Shown here in pieces: positions 1 through 9,015 of a DNA stretch of 64,000 bases. The position numbers and the translations under genes are program-made. The first letter of the stretch is position 1, and each line of letters begins with the position of its first letter. This stretch comes from Moanibacter sp965226025 (lineage in GTDB: Bacteria > Verrucomicrobiota > Verrucomicrobiia > Opitutales > UBA2987): the NCBI GenBank assembly GCA_965226025.1, contig CBDDCD010000003.1:186001-250000 (forward strand), in the 5' to 3' direction. A model generated the notes under the pieces. It had not been told where the DNA came from. It was given only the letters and a program-made list of their open reading frames with translations, and did not search any database.

Positions 1-1
1 A

Positions 2-3000
2 GGCGGGATCGGTACAACGGACAATCTGGGCGAGTTCAGCGTCGTCTCGACCGGGATGGTGGAATTGAACGGCGCGGTAGAGGCCGATCAAGGGATCGAT
101 CTGAGTGGGGCGAGCAATGTCGATCTGCTTACGGGTTCGGGATTCTTCACCACCATAAATTCCGATATTCTCCTTAACGGCGGTGCGGTCGACGGGGACG
201 TACTCCTCAGTCTCACGGCGGGCAGCGGCAACGTAAGGCTCGGAAATGTCGGCAAGGATTTTCCCGTGTCCACTCTCTTGGTAAACACCGCGGGGTCCAC
301 ATTCCTCGAAGGGAACCTCAATTCGGTCGGCGCCATCGCTCTTAATGATGACGGTATCGAGCTCGTGACCGACGTGGATATGACGGCAGGTACCAGTATT
401 TCATTGAACGACCTCTCGGGTAACAACCGCTCCCTTGATATCGATTCCGGAACATTCACCGCGCTTGATACGGTGAGCGGAGTCGACAGTCTCGACGTCA
501 ACTCCGGAGGAACGATATTCGTCGCTGAGGCGGTATCCGCGAATAGTGGAGTTTCTATGGTAACGACGGCGGACGCCGCAATTCTGGTCGCTGATGATGC
601 TGACATCACCAGTCAGGGTGGTACCATTGAACTGAGCGCGCAGGGTGACCTCACCGTGGGAGCCGGCGCCGAGATCACCAATGACAATGGTCCTGTCACG
701 CTCCAGGCAAACAGTGACGATGCGGATGGTGAAGACCACGATCTGACAATTCGTGCGTTGATCAACGGCAGTCCCGTGACACTGGAGGCAATGGGGAGCC
801 TGGCCGACATTATTCTCGACACGGTGGCCCAGGATGTGGGCGACACCATCATCTTCAACGGCAACACGACCCTCAACGTGGACGTGACGGCGCTCAACGA
901 CATGATCTTCAACGGGGATGTGACCTTGGCCACCGCGGCCCATACCCTGACCGCGACAGACGGTGGCATCGATTTGAACGGGGCCGTAGACGGAGCCTTT
1001 GATCTGAACCTGGACGCGCTTAACGGAACCATCTCGGCCCAGGGCATCGGGACCACAATCCGGGTCGGCGATTTGGCGGCCCGAGCGGACAATCTGGAGC
1101 TCAATGGCAACATCATCGCCGGGGCGGTGACGACGACGGGGGTGACCTTGACGACGCTGTTGAACGACGTGACGATCGACGGGACTGGAGCGATCGACCT
1201 GGGCGACGCCAACGGTCCACATCTCTTGGACATCGATGCGGGATCGAGCGTTCTGCTCGATGGTCTGGACATCGGGTCCTTGACGGTAGACGGCGGTACC
1301 ACGGTAACCTTTAACGGGAACGTGGAGACGACCGGCTCGGTCGGAGTTGGTGACGGTACGGCGCCGAGCGGAGCGGTGACGATCAACGCGGTGGTGGAGG
1401 CCGGAGGGCCGGTCTCGCTGAGCGGAGGAGTGATCGAGGTAAACGCCAACGTGAGCGGCGAGAGCGTCAATGTGAACAGCATCTCACGGCTGGGATCGGG
1501 CAGCGGTCAGGTAACGATCTCCGGAAACGACGGAGTGGGCTTTGGAGCAGCGGTGACGCTGGAAGACGGACCGGTGGCGGTGAGCAGTGCGAACGGTTCA
1601 GTGAGCTTCAGCGACACGATCAACGGCAGCCAGAATCTCAGCGTAAATGCGGACGACACGGTGACGTTGGGCGGAATCGTAGGAGGCACGACCGGGCTGG
1701 GAGCATTTGACGTGAGCGCCGGAGTGCTGATCGACGTGAACGCGGCTGTGGCGGACGCGGCCAGCATTCTGTTCAACGGGATGACGGATCTGGGAGGCGA
1801 TCTGACGGCGACCGGGACCTCGATCACCTTGAATGGCGAAGTGCTTTTGAGCGAGGGAGCGCGGACTTTGACGGCGGTCACGGAAGTGGACGCGAACGAC
1901 GACATCAGCGGGCCGGAGGCACTGACGATCGAGGCCGCGACGGTGTATCTAAGCAGTGTGGGAGAAGGCGAGAATCCGACCTTATTGGATGTGAACGCGA
2001 CTCAGCTGTGGTTGGAAGGAGACGTGACGGTGGACGGGAGCGTGCGGCTGGATGGAGCGGCCACGACGACCTTGTCAAACGAAGTGACGATCGACACGAC
2101 GGGAGGAGCGGATGGGTCGATCGTGGACTTCGCTGAGTTGAATGGACCACGCTCGCTGAAGATCGCTGGGGGTGACGCGGACGTGGACTTCAACGGAGCG
2201 GTGACCGAACTGACCGAACTGACGGTAACAAGCAGCGACACTACGACGGTGGACGCGCCGATCGACATCCCTGGGCCAGTGGACATTACGGCGAGCGAAC
2301 TGATCGATGTGAACGCGGGGATCGGGACGAGCGAAGCGCCTGATTTGATCACCTTGACCGGAGCGACGAACCTGGGAGGGGATCTGATCGCGGTGAACGA
2401 CATCACCCTGAACGATCCTGTGACGCTCTCCGGAGGCGACCGTACGGTGTGGTCGAATGACGGATCGATCGACCTGAACGCGGCCGTCAACGGGACCACG
2501 GAGGGAGCGGAAGGGTTGAGCCTGAACGCGCCGAACGGGACTATTTTCGCGGAAGAGATCGGGACCACGGTGCACGTGGGAGCCCTGGTTATGAGCAGCC
2601 TGGCGGCGGAGCTGGCAGGCGATCTGATGGCAGCGAGCGTGGATACGACCGGAGTGGGTTTGACGACCCTGACGGCGGACATAGTGGACGTGGACACGAC
2701 CTGGGGCGGCTCCGTAGCCTTGGGAGATCTGATCGGGAACAATCTGACGATCTCGGCGGGAACGACGGTGAGCTTGAGCGATGCTCTGATCACCTCGTTG
2801 ACGATCGATGACGCCACCGGAGTGACTCTGGACGGCAATGTGGTGACGACCGGAGAGACGACGATCAACACGGCCATTGACGGAGATGTTGTAGTGACCG
2901 GGAGCGGATCCATCAGCGGCGGCGGCGGGTTGACCATCGAGACCACCGGCGGCGGCGGGGACGTGATCATCAGCGGACCAGTGACGACTCCGGAAGGGGT

Positions 3001-5293
3001 GGACATCGAGATCACCTCGGTGGACAACGTGACGGTGAACGCGGACGTGAGCGCCTCGGAAGGGAGCGTATCGATCACGGCCAATGGGAGCAACGTGACG
3101 GTGAACGATCCGGCCAACCTGACGGGGACCGAAGTGACGGTGACCTCGGCGGGAACGGGCGGAGACATCGACCTGAACACCCAGATCTTAAACAACCTGA
3201 GCGGAAACTACGCCTTTGTGGCAGATGATGCGATCCGGCTTGGAGGAGGAAACCAGAGCATCACGGCCCTGGAGGATGTGACCTTTGCCGCGGGCAGCGT
3301 AGAATTGATGGGAGCGGACGGATCGAGCTACCTGTTGGAGAGCACGGGAGATTCGGTGCACATAACGGCGGAGCTGACGGATGCGAACGGTAACCAGAGT
3401 CTGTCGATCGTGGGAGCAAAGGATGTGTGGATTGCGCAGACGACGCTGGACAACGCGGGATCGAATCTGCGAGCGGAAGCGGGAGCGGACGTGAGGTTTG
3501 AGGATAACGTGCACGTCGTGAACGGGAATCTGTGGGCGGATGCGGGAGAAGACGTGGAGTTGGTAGGCGGAACCGTGACGAGCATGACGGGGAGCGTCTT
3601 ACTGACGGCAGACTCGCATGTGCAGATCGGAGCCGATGTGGAAGCGGGCCAGAACATCGAGGCGGAAGCAGCCGACAGCATCGAGACGGGTGGGACCTTG
3701 AGGGCGAATCACGGGGTGAGTCTGATGGCGGAGAAGAACATCGAAATTGGAGCGGACGTGACGGCGGACTGGGACAGCAACGGAATCGGCCAGGCCGTGA
3801 TCACAGCTGACTCGGACGGCAGTTCGAGCGGGGACCTGACGGTGACGAGCGGGACGATATCGGGCGAACACGTGGCTTTGGGCGGGCACAACATCTCGGC
3901 CCAGTCGCTAACGGCTGACCGCAACGGCGATGGCGCCGGCAATATCAGTGTCATCGCGTCTAACGAGGTTCTGCTCGGCGGCGCAGTGACGGCCGGTGGA
4001 TCAAGCGGAAACGTCCATGTCGAAGCTGAACGCGATCTTATCCTGGCCGACCCGATCACGGCCGGTGCGGATACCGGGACCTTCCGGGCCGTTATCGATG
4101 GTTCGATCGACTCTGCCGGTCAAAGCGCTTTGGTTACTGCGGCGACAATCGATATCAATGCTGCCGGTCAGGTCGGAAACAACGATGGGCGCCTCTGGGC
4201 CGATGCCAGCACCGTCTACGTCGACACGACCGAGGACGGCGGAGGAGTGAGCCTTCAGATTATCGATAACAACGGAGACATCGACCAAGCGGTCGTCGCC
4301 TCAACGGTTGGAAACAACGCCCCGATCGACATCATCCTTGCCGGAATCACGGATCCTGACGGGATCACGGTCGATACGCTGACAACGGGCGAAAGTTCGC
4401 ATACCAGCATCGCCTCGACCGGGGGCAGCGAGCTCAATCTCGCCAATATCGTCACCTACAATGGCAATATCCGCGTCTCGAATGATGCTTCGATAAATGC
4501 GAATCGTGTCCTGGCTCAGGATGTGAGCGGTGGAAGCGACGGTGTGCCCAACACCCCGGACGACCTCAACGGGAACCGTAACGCATCCCGCACCATCGTC
4601 CTGACGACGACCAATGGAGGCAACGTCAATATCGCTGCCGGTGGTCTCATGGCCGATGCTGATGTCACGATTAATGCCTCCGGCGGCGTCTTTGACGGAG
4701 CCAATTCCGAGGCCACAAATATTTTCGCGGGGAACGACATCAATCTGAACTCCGGTTGGAGGGTTGGTGAGGACACCGATCCTCTGGAGATCGATGCCGG
4801 GAACGGACTCCTCCTCTCCTATACCGGCAGCGGTCCTACCAGCACCTTCTTCGCCATTATTAACGGTGTGATCAACGGATCGACCGACCCGACGTTGCTC
4901 GAGTACGTCGGTCCGCCGAGGGAACCGCCGGGGCTGATCCTCTACAATGGCGTCGCGGTTGGCGGACCGTTCGAGGATCTCATGAGTATCCTCAGAGCTG
5001 AGACTTTCATCAACGAAGTTCGCACCTTCTCAGGTGAACTCGATGCCATCTTCGCTTTGACCCCGGCATTCTTCACCCACTCGATCGCGGTCAACAATCA
5101 ATACTATCCGGCGATACCGGCGGTTGAGTACATCAACCAGGGCAGAGTGCGAGTCTATGGAGTGCCGGAAGGTCTCGATGTAGAGGTCGACCTGAACATC
5201 CTAAAAGAGCAGGACGGTCCCTTCTCCGTCGACGCCGAGGCGCTTCGAAATACCCTCTACAATAGAGCCCGTCCCAGTGGTGGAAACAATTGA
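2..5293 (+). CDS. giant haemagglutinin-like surface protein, 5' end outside window, C-terminus altered by IS-A
   Basis: The frame is open from base 2, so the gene begins upstream of the window; about 1763 codons are visible. The protein is built of degenerate repeats rich in Gly, Thr, Val, Asp and Asn, with recurring motifs such as GTI.A..IGTT, VTTTGV.LTTL and VTLDGNV. This pattern fits a parallel beta-helix exported by a two-partner or autotransporter-like route; a role as an adhesin or surface filament is inferred. The last ~220 residues (from about GNGLLLSYTG) are non-repetitive and may be the C-terminal module. The final 11 codons (ending PSGGNN) belong to an inserted IS. Removing the IS and one 8-bp duplication rejoins the frame to 7089-7225. 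Codon choice differs between the middle (about 1.7-3.9 kb, many GTG/ACG) and the two ends. Confidence 0.8.
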   Translation, partial: GGIGTTDNLGEFSVVSTGMVELNGAVEADQGIDLSGASNVDLLTGSGFFTTINSDILLNGGAVDGDVLLSLTAGSGNVRLGNVGKDFPVSTLLVNTAGSTFLEGNLNSVGAIALNDDGIELVTDVDMTAGTSISLNDLSGNNRSLDIDSGTFTALDTVSGVDSLDVNSGGTIFVAEAVSANSGVSMVTTADAAILVADDADITSQGGTIELSAQGDLTVGAGAEITNDNGPVTLQANSDDADGEDHDLTIRALINGSPVTLEAMGSLADIILDTVAQDVGDTIIFNGNTTLNVDVTALNDMIFNGDVTLATAAHTLTATDGGIDLNGAVDGAFDLNLDALNGTISAQGIGTTIRVGDLAARADNLELNGNIIAGAVTTTGVTLTTLLNDVTIDGTGAIDLGDANGPHLLDIDAGSSVLLDGLDIGSLTVDGGTTVTFNGNVETTGSVGVGDGTAPSGAVTINAVVEAGGPVSLSGGVIEVNANVSGESVNVNSISRLGSGSGQVTISGNDGVGFGAAVTLEDGPVAVSSANGSVSFSDTINGSQNLSVNADDTVTLGGIVGGTTGLGAFDVSAGVLIDVNAAVADAASILFNGMTDLGGDLTATGTSITLNGEVLLSEGARTLTAVTEVDANDDISGPEALTIEAATVYLSSVGEGENPTLLDVNATQLWLEGDVTVDGSVRLDGAATTTLSNEVTIDTTGGADGSIVDFAELNGPRSLKIAGGDADVDFNGAVTELTELTVTSSDTTTVDAPIDIPGPVDITASELIDVNAGIGTSEAPDLITLTGATNLGGDLIAVNDITLNDPVTLSGGDRTVWSNDGSIDLNAAVNGTTEGAEGLSLNAPNGTIFAEEIGTTVHVGALVMSSLAAELAGDLMAASVDTTGVGLTTLTADIVDVDTTWGGSVALGDLIGNNLTISAGTTVSLSDALITSLTIDDATGVTLDGNVVTTGETTINTAIDGDVVVTGSGSISGGGGLTIETTGGGGDVIISGPVTTPEGVDIEITSVDNVTVNADVSASEGSVSITANGSNVTVNDPANLTGTEVTVTSAGTGGDIDLNTQILNNLSGNYAFVADDAIRLGGGNQSITALEDVTFAAGSVELMGADGSSYLLESTGDSVHITAELTDANGNQSLSIVGAKDVWIAQTTLDNAGSNLRAEAGADVRFEDNVHVVNGNLWADAGEDVELVGGTVTSMTGSVLLTADSHVQIGADVEAGQNIEAEAADSIETGGTLRANHGVSLMAEKNIEIGADVTADWDSNGIGQAVITADSDGSSSGDLTVTSGTISGEHVALGGHNISAQSLTADRNGDGAGNISVIASNEVLLGGAVTAGGSSGNVHVEAERDLILADPITAGADTGTFRAVIDGSIDSAGQSALVTAATIDINAAGQVGNNDGRLWADASTVYVDTTEDGGGVSLQIIDNNGDIDQAVVASTVGNNAPIDIILAGITDPDGITVDTLTTGESSHTSIASTGGSELNLANIVTYNGNIRVSNDASINANRVLAQDVSGGSDGVPNTPDDLNGNRNASRTIVLTTTNGGNVNIAAGGLMADADVTINASGGVFDGANSEATNIFAGNDINLNSGWRVGEDTDPLEIDAGNGLLLSYTGSGPTSTFFAIINGVINGSTDPTLLEYVGPPREPPGLILYNGVAVGGPFEDLMSILRAETFINEVRTFSGELDAIFALTPAFFTHSIAVNNQYYPAIPAVEYINQGRVRVYGVPEGLDVEVDLNILKEQDGPFSVDAEALRNTLYNRARPSGGNN
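5257..5264. repeat. target-site duplication, left copy (IS-A copy 1)
   Basis: CTACAATA directly precedes the IS left end (GAGCCCGTCCC) and is repeated directly after the right end at 7081-7088. Confidence 0.9.
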
Positions 5294-5321
5294 TTTTTAA
5301 TGAGTTATGGGCAAAAAAAAG

Positions 5322-5353
5322 GCCGGATAGAGCTGCAAAAAGCTCGATCCGGC
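5322..5353 (-). terminator. minus-strand hairpin terminator inside the IS-A left end
   Basis: A stem GCCGGAT/ATCCGGC, extended by AGCT pairing, is preceded on the plus strand by eight A residues (5313-5320). Read on the minus strand it is a stem followed by a T-run, the form of an intrinsic terminator. It lies between the IS end and the transposase start and recurs in the other two copies. Confidence 0.6.
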
Positions 5354-5404
5354 GAAAAAGGGCGCTTATGCTTGCGTTAGTCAAATACAAATTACGCCCT
5401 TCTC

Positions 5405-6883
5405 ATGAAAAATATTGCCGTACAAAGCTTCCTGCGTCCAGCCCTAACTCCAGTCATTCGATGCAAAGACTACACCGTGTTTCTGGAAACAATGGAGCGG
5501 ATTGACCGGGTTTTGATCGACTCCTCGCTGGAAAGGGAGGCGATCGTAAAAGCCTTGGAAGGATGGGATGAAGCGGGAGGGAAGGATCGGGAGCGACGCG
5601 CTCTAAGAGCGATAAAAGCGCTGCGGGTGGAGGTGGTGCGTCATTTACTCGGAGGGATATCCTTTCGTTGTCTGTCGCAGGAGTTGGGACGCAGTGAGCT
5701 TCTGGCTAATTTTTGCCGGGTGCGTGAGGTAGACGGGATCCGGAAAATATCGAAGAGCAGTCTGGAACGGGATTCGAAATTCTTCGACGAAGCGTATCTG
5801 AGACAGCTGCATGCAAGGATGACCGAGGTGGTGGGCAATGCTGAACATTGTGGTGAGGCAGGATTAGAGAAGCCGATCGATACGAGGGAATGCCTGATCG
5901 ACGCCACTTGCCTGGAAGCGAACATCCACTGGCCCGTGGACTGGGTCTTGCTCAAGGATGTGGGAGCAACGCTGCTCAAGGCGATCAGTCTGATCCGGCA
6001 GGCGGGAATGAAACAGCGCATGCCCCAGGGAGCAAAGGGATTGGCTCGGGAGATGAACAAACGGTGCCTGGAGATGACGCATGCGCGTCGGCGCCGGGAG
6101 GCGGGCAAAGCGCGTAAAGGGATCCTGCGGCGGATGAAGCTATTGCTCAAGAAGATTGAGGGCCATGCCCTTCGCCACCGTGACTTATTGGAAGCTATGT
6201 GGATGCAAAGCGATTACACCGAGAAGAAGGCGAGCCGAATCATCGAGCGAATGGATGGTATGTTAGAGCAGATACCGCAGGTCATGAAACAGGCGCACGA
6301 ACGGATCATAGGGGGGCGGCAGGTGAAGAATGAGGAGAAGATCCTGAGCGCCTACGAACCTGAGATTGACGTCATCGTGCGAGGCAAGGCAGATCGGGAG
6401 GTGGAGTTTGGCAACACCCTTTATTTATGCGAGAGCGCAGAGGGATATCTGTTGGACTGGAAACTGTATGGGGGGCAGGCCCCGAGCGAATTGAAGCAGC
6501 TTTGGGAAAGTCTGGAGAGGCAAAAGGGCTTCGCTTTAGAGGAGAAGATCGAAGCGATCAGTGGGGATCGGGGCTATGCCTTGAAGGCGGCCAGCAAGCG
6601 GCTCCAGGCAGAGGGGATTTTTGACGCCCTTACGCCCCGCAATCCACAAGAGCTCAAGGAGCGGATGGAGGAGCCGCGCTTTGTCCGGTTGCAGCGACGA
6701 CGAGGGAGCACCGAAGGCCGGATCGGAGTGCTCAAGAACCGATGGCACGGGGGCAAGATACGCAGCAAAGGCTTTGACAACCGTAACCTTAGCGTGGCCT
6801 GGTCGGTTCTGTCCCACAATCTATGGAAAATCGCGCAGAGACTTGCGCAAGAACATGAGAAAGAGGCAACGCAGGCGGCATAG
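5405..6883 (+). CDS. DDE transposase of IS-A copy 1
   Basis: 492 residues, full length and identical in layout in all three copies. Likely catalytic triad: D166 in LIDATCLEANIHWPVD, D388 in AISGDRGYA and E437 in RRGSTEGRIGVLKNRW. This arrangement fits the IS4/IS5-like DDE_Tnp_1 superfamily. The DATCLEANIHWP block with an 8-bp duplication recalls ISNCY-type elements, but the exact family is not certain. The middle (about 220-330) is basic and helical and probably binds DNA. This copy has Leu at 393 (YALKAAS), whereas copies 2 and 3 have Ser. Confidence 0.9.
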   Translation: MKNIAVQSFLRPALTPVIRCKDYTVFLETMERIDRVLIDSSLEREAIVKALEGWDEAGGKDRERRALRAIKALRVEVVRHLLGGISFRCLSQELGRSELLANFCRVREVDGIRKISKSSLERDSKFFDEAYLRQLHARMTEVVGNAEHCGEAGLEKPIDTRECLIDATCLEANIHWPVDWVLLKDVGATLLKAISLIRQAGMKQRMPQGAKGLAREMNKRCLEMTHARRRREAGKARKGILRRMKLLLKKIEGHALRHRDLLEAMWMQSDYTEKKASRIIERMDGMLEQIPQVMKQAHERIIGGRQVKNEEKILSAYEPEIDVIVRGKADREVEFGNTLYLCESAEGYLLDWKLYGGQAPSELKQLWESLERQKGFALEEKIEAISGDRGYALKAASKRLQAEGIFDALTPRNPQELKERMEEPRFVRLQRRRGSTEGRIGVLKNRWHGGKIRSKGFDNRNLSVAWSVLSHNLWKIAQRLAQEHEKEATQAA

Positions 6884-7080
6884 GGATCCAAGAATCGAGT
6901 CAGAGGCGCTTCCTTGGGAGAACTATCGACTCAAAGCGAGAGGAAGGGTGCTGGAAAGGTGCATAACGGATAAAAGGTAAGCTACCGAGGACGGAAGGCA
7001 TGTCGTGGTCTACATAACGTGACGAAGATTGATATCGGTATCAGGCTTCCACCCAAATCCTCTCGGATTTGGGACAGCCT

Positions 7081-7225
7081 CTACAATAATAAGAGCGAGT
7101 CTCCGCCCTTGACCTTCTCGATTCCAGTCGAGAGGGATTCCAAGAAGAAACGCAAGCCGGCTCCGCTGACTAAACAGAACACCCAATCGGACAAAGGAGT
7201 GACCACTTCCCTTGTCAGGCGCTGA
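7081..7225 (+). pseudogene. severed 3' end of the giant surface protein gene
   Basis: It begins with the second target duplication CTACAATA. Joining 5264 to 7089 restores the frame as ...NTLYNNKSESPPLTF, then a basic tail ending TSLVRR and a TGA at 7223-7225. These ~48 codons (about 45 after the duplicated bases) were the original C-terminus, which is Lys/Arg-rich and unlike the beta-helix body. An intrinsic terminator follows 16 bases later, supporting this as the true gene end. Confidence 0.85.
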
Positions 7226-7241
7226 GGAAACTTTCCTGTAA

Positions 7242-7271
7242 AGCCCGGCTCAGATGAGCCGGGCTTTTGTT
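7242..7271 (+). terminator. intrinsic terminator of the giant surface protein gene
   Basis: A perfect 11-bp stem AGCCCGGCTCA / TGAGCCGGGCT with a 2-base loop is followed by TTTGTTT. It lies directly after the original stop codon. Confidence 0.9.
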
Positions 7272-7274
7272 TGG

Positions 7275-7488
7275 CAAGCTTCGTCGCGAGCTTGGTCGTA
7301 AGCTTGGTCGATCGAGTTTCGATTATGCTTAAGATTGCGAGTTTCGATTCTTCCTTCGGCAGTCCGATCTTTTCCAATCGACCGCCTCAATCGTAAGCGT
7401 AATCGATCATCGAGGGCTAGTTTCAAGGACCGGTCGGAATCTCGCTGTCTCGACGAAGTTGACGACAAAGCTCGCGACCAAGTTTGGG
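7275..7488. repeat. GTCGCGAGCTT inverted-repeat element, copy 1
   Basis: The left arm (7277-7312, CTTCGTCGCGAGCTTGGTCG...) and right arm (about 7450-7488, read on the minus strand as CTTGGTCGCGAGCTTTGTCG...) match at about 30 of 36 positions. They enclose about 140 bp that also holds shorter CGAGTTTCGATT repeats. The same arm motif recurs near 9.0, 22.3 and 51.4 kb. No ORF in this gap looks real. Confidence 0.6.
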
Positions 7489-7497
7489 AGTTTCTCT

Positions 7498-7569
7498 TGC
7501 CCCCACCCAGACTCGAACTGGGATTAACGGTTTAGGAAACCGCGGTTCTATCCATTGAACTATGGGGAC
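7498..7569 (-). tRNA. tRNA-Arg (anticodon CCT)
   Basis: The minus strand folds as a tRNA. The acceptor stem is GTCCCCA/TGGGGGC, the D arm GTTC...GAAC, the anticodon arm GCGGT-TTCCTAA-ACCGT with CCT at 34-36, and the T arm CCCAG-TTCGAGT-CTGGG. Discriminator A is at 7498. No CCA is encoded, so it must be added enzymatically. It reads AGG codons. Confidence 0.92.
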
Positions 7570-7818
7570 ATTCACGACACAATTCTCTCGGGCAGGATTA
7601 TATGGATTCCGTATCCGATTCAATTTGTTTTTGTGTTGGCTTCACGGTTGTTTAATGTTTGCCTTCACAATCGGTTGCACTTTGCTTTCACGATATGCCC
7701 GAGCCCCGGAATTTTGGGTAAGCGATGTGGAAACCGACGAACTCGTTTACTGAGTTCTTACCGACAGGTTCCTTCTTATTTCGACTCGTAGCACGAAAAG
7801 GGAATTTTCCTCAACATC

Positions 7819-8274
7819 ATGAAACTAAGACTGATTGGAATCTCAGCCTTCGCCGTCGCGGGCCTGGCTCTGGTTTTGGCTAAGGGACAGTACGAAAACC
7901 TCCGAATTGACGATGCCGAATCTGCGCAGACCCAGCAGAAATTGGTACGGGTGTGCTCCTTAAACAGCATCCAGGCGAATCAGGAGTTTCAGCGAAACGT
8001 GAGGGTCCTGCAAACTCAGCGGCAGCGGGCGGTTGAAATCAATACGCAGATCGAAGCGTCGGAATCCGTGGTGGAGAAGGCGGAGCTGAGTTTGGAGTTG
8101 GAAGCAGTGATGGCCAAGCTGAATGAGAACAACCGAAAAATGGTTGAGACTTACGGTTTTTCCCTCACTCGCAATTATACCGTCATCGTTGAGGAGGCCC
8201 ATGTTTACATGTTTGTTTCCAATGAGGAGGCGGCTCAGGTCGAAGAAAAGCAGAAAGAGCAAACGGGCAATTGA
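7819..8274 (+). CDS. small exported protein, first of a tandem paralogous pair
   Basis: 151 residues, family not recognised. An N-terminal hydrophobic segment (about 5-21) looks like a signal peptide or membrane anchor. The remainder is mostly helical and coiled-coil-like. It shares with the next gene the blocks QQKLVRV, ANxEFxxNV, QRQ, LNENNRKMVETYGFSL and AHVYMxVSxEEA, so the two arose by duplication. Size and helical character resemble Skp/OmpH-type periplasmic proteins, but no sequence signature supports that name. No strong ribosome site precedes the ATG. Confidence 0.7.
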   Translation: MKLRLIGISAFAVAGLALVLAKGQYENLRIDDAESAQTQQKLVRVCSLNSIQANQEFQRNVRVLQTQRQRAVEINTQIEASESVVEKAELSLELEAVMAKLNENNRKMVETYGFSLTRNYTVIVEEAHVYMFVSNEEAAQVEEKQKEQTGN

Positions 8275-8302
8275 GTTCATTCCTGTCCTAGGGGTAAGAA
8301 AG

Positions 8303-8848
8303 ATGAGTTTGTTATCCGGGAAACCTAACGAGTATTCAACAATTCTCCTATTTTGGGCTACGGCAGCCCTGATTTCTCTCCTTTCAGGATGCGGAGGTCG
8401 AGAGACGGCTGAAAAAGATGCTGAGGCCGCGGAGTCGATCGTGAAAGAGACATTATCTCCTCCAGGGGCAGAATCGCCCCTGCCACCTACAAAGGGCTCG
8501 ACCGATGCGGGACCGGGTCAACAAAAGCTCGTCCGGGTCTCGACCATAAACGGCATCAAGGCCAATAGTGAGTTTCTCAAAAATGTTCAGTTGGTTCAGG
8601 CCCAGCGGCAAAACATCATCGCCCTCAATACGCAGCTGGAGCAGACCTCGGATTCGGAGGCCCGCAGCAATATCCAGATACAGATTGACAAAGCGTTGGA
8701 CAAGCTGAATGAGAACAACCGAAAAATGGTGGAGACGTATGGATTTTCGCTTCTGCGCAATTACGTTTTTGTGCGAGAAAAGGCCCATGTCTACATGGCC
8801 GTAAGCGAGGAAGAGGCGAACCGGATCGAGGCACGGCAGCGTAATTAG
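8303..8848 (+). CDS. predicted lipoprotein, second of a tandem paralogous pair
   Basis: 181 residues from the ATG at 8303. This start is chosen because it gives a lipoprotein signal with hydrophobic core and lipobox LLSGC (cysteine near residue 29); the frame is open further upstream but overlaps the previous gene. A Pro/Gly/Ser-rich linker follows, then the domain shared with the preceding protein (QQKLVRVS, ANSEFLKNV, LNENNRKMVETYGFSLLRNY, AHVYMAVSEEEA). The first paralogue lacks a lipobox, so the pair may put the same domain in soluble or membrane-anchored and lipidated forms. Function unknown. The gap is 28 bp, so co-transcription is likely. Confidence 0.7.
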   Translation: MSLLSGKPNEYSTILLFWATAALISLLSGCGGRETAEKDAEAAESIVKETLSPPGAESPLPPTKGSTDAGPGQQKLVRVSTINGIKANSEFLKNVQLVQAQRQNIIALNTQLEQTSDSEARSNIQIQIDKALDKLNENNRKMVETYGFSLLRNYVFVREKAHVYMAVSEEEANRIEARQRN

Positions 8849-8860
8849 GAATCTGTCGGC
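8847..8860. repeat. half-element of the AGGAATCTGTCGG family
   Basis: AGGAATCTGTCGGC begins at the stop codon of the lipoprotein gene. No matching inverted arm is seen nearby. The gap 8849-9170 otherwise holds only the inverted-repeat element at 9016-9150. Confidence 0.4.
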
Positions 8861-9015
8861 GTCGGGGATTTGGTGCTGGTTGAGGAAGTGCCTCTCAGGG
8901 AGAGATTCCGCATTCGGAGACAGACCACAGCCGCCAGATTCTTAATTACGGTCCCCACGTGTGGCGTGGGATCAGGGGATATGAAGGTCGGTCGGGCTTC
9001 TTTCTACCCGTGAGG

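Larger units (their letters stand above)
5265..7080 (+). mobile_element. insertion sequence IS-A, copy 1 (1816 bp)
   Basis: One of three near-identical 1816-bp copies in the window. The ends are GAGCCCGTCCCA on the left and TGGGACAGCCT on the right, an imperfect terminal inverted repeat (9 of 11 aligned bases). It is flanked by a perfect 8-bp duplication CTACAATA. It carries one transposase gene, a 5' hairpin and a 3' hairpin (stem 7052-7060/7065-7073, loop TCTC) next to the right end. It interrupts the last codons of the giant surface protein. Near identity of the copies and the intact duplication suggest recent transposition. Confidence 0.93.

Noticed and set aside
401..1482. Long minus-strand ORFs opposite the giant surface protein (for example 401-1222 and 613-1482)
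   Set aside because: They are low-information shadows of the repeat-coding strand with Ser/Pro- or Arg-rich text and no domain or ribosome site.
6621..6980. Second ORF at the end of IS-A (repeated in the other copies)
   Set aside because: It lies mostly inside the transposase gene in another frame, and its text is unstructured and Arg-rich.
7555..7791. Small plus-strand ORFs between the tRNA and the first small exported protein
   Set aside because: They overlap the tRNA end, have no ribosome site and give no recognisable protein.
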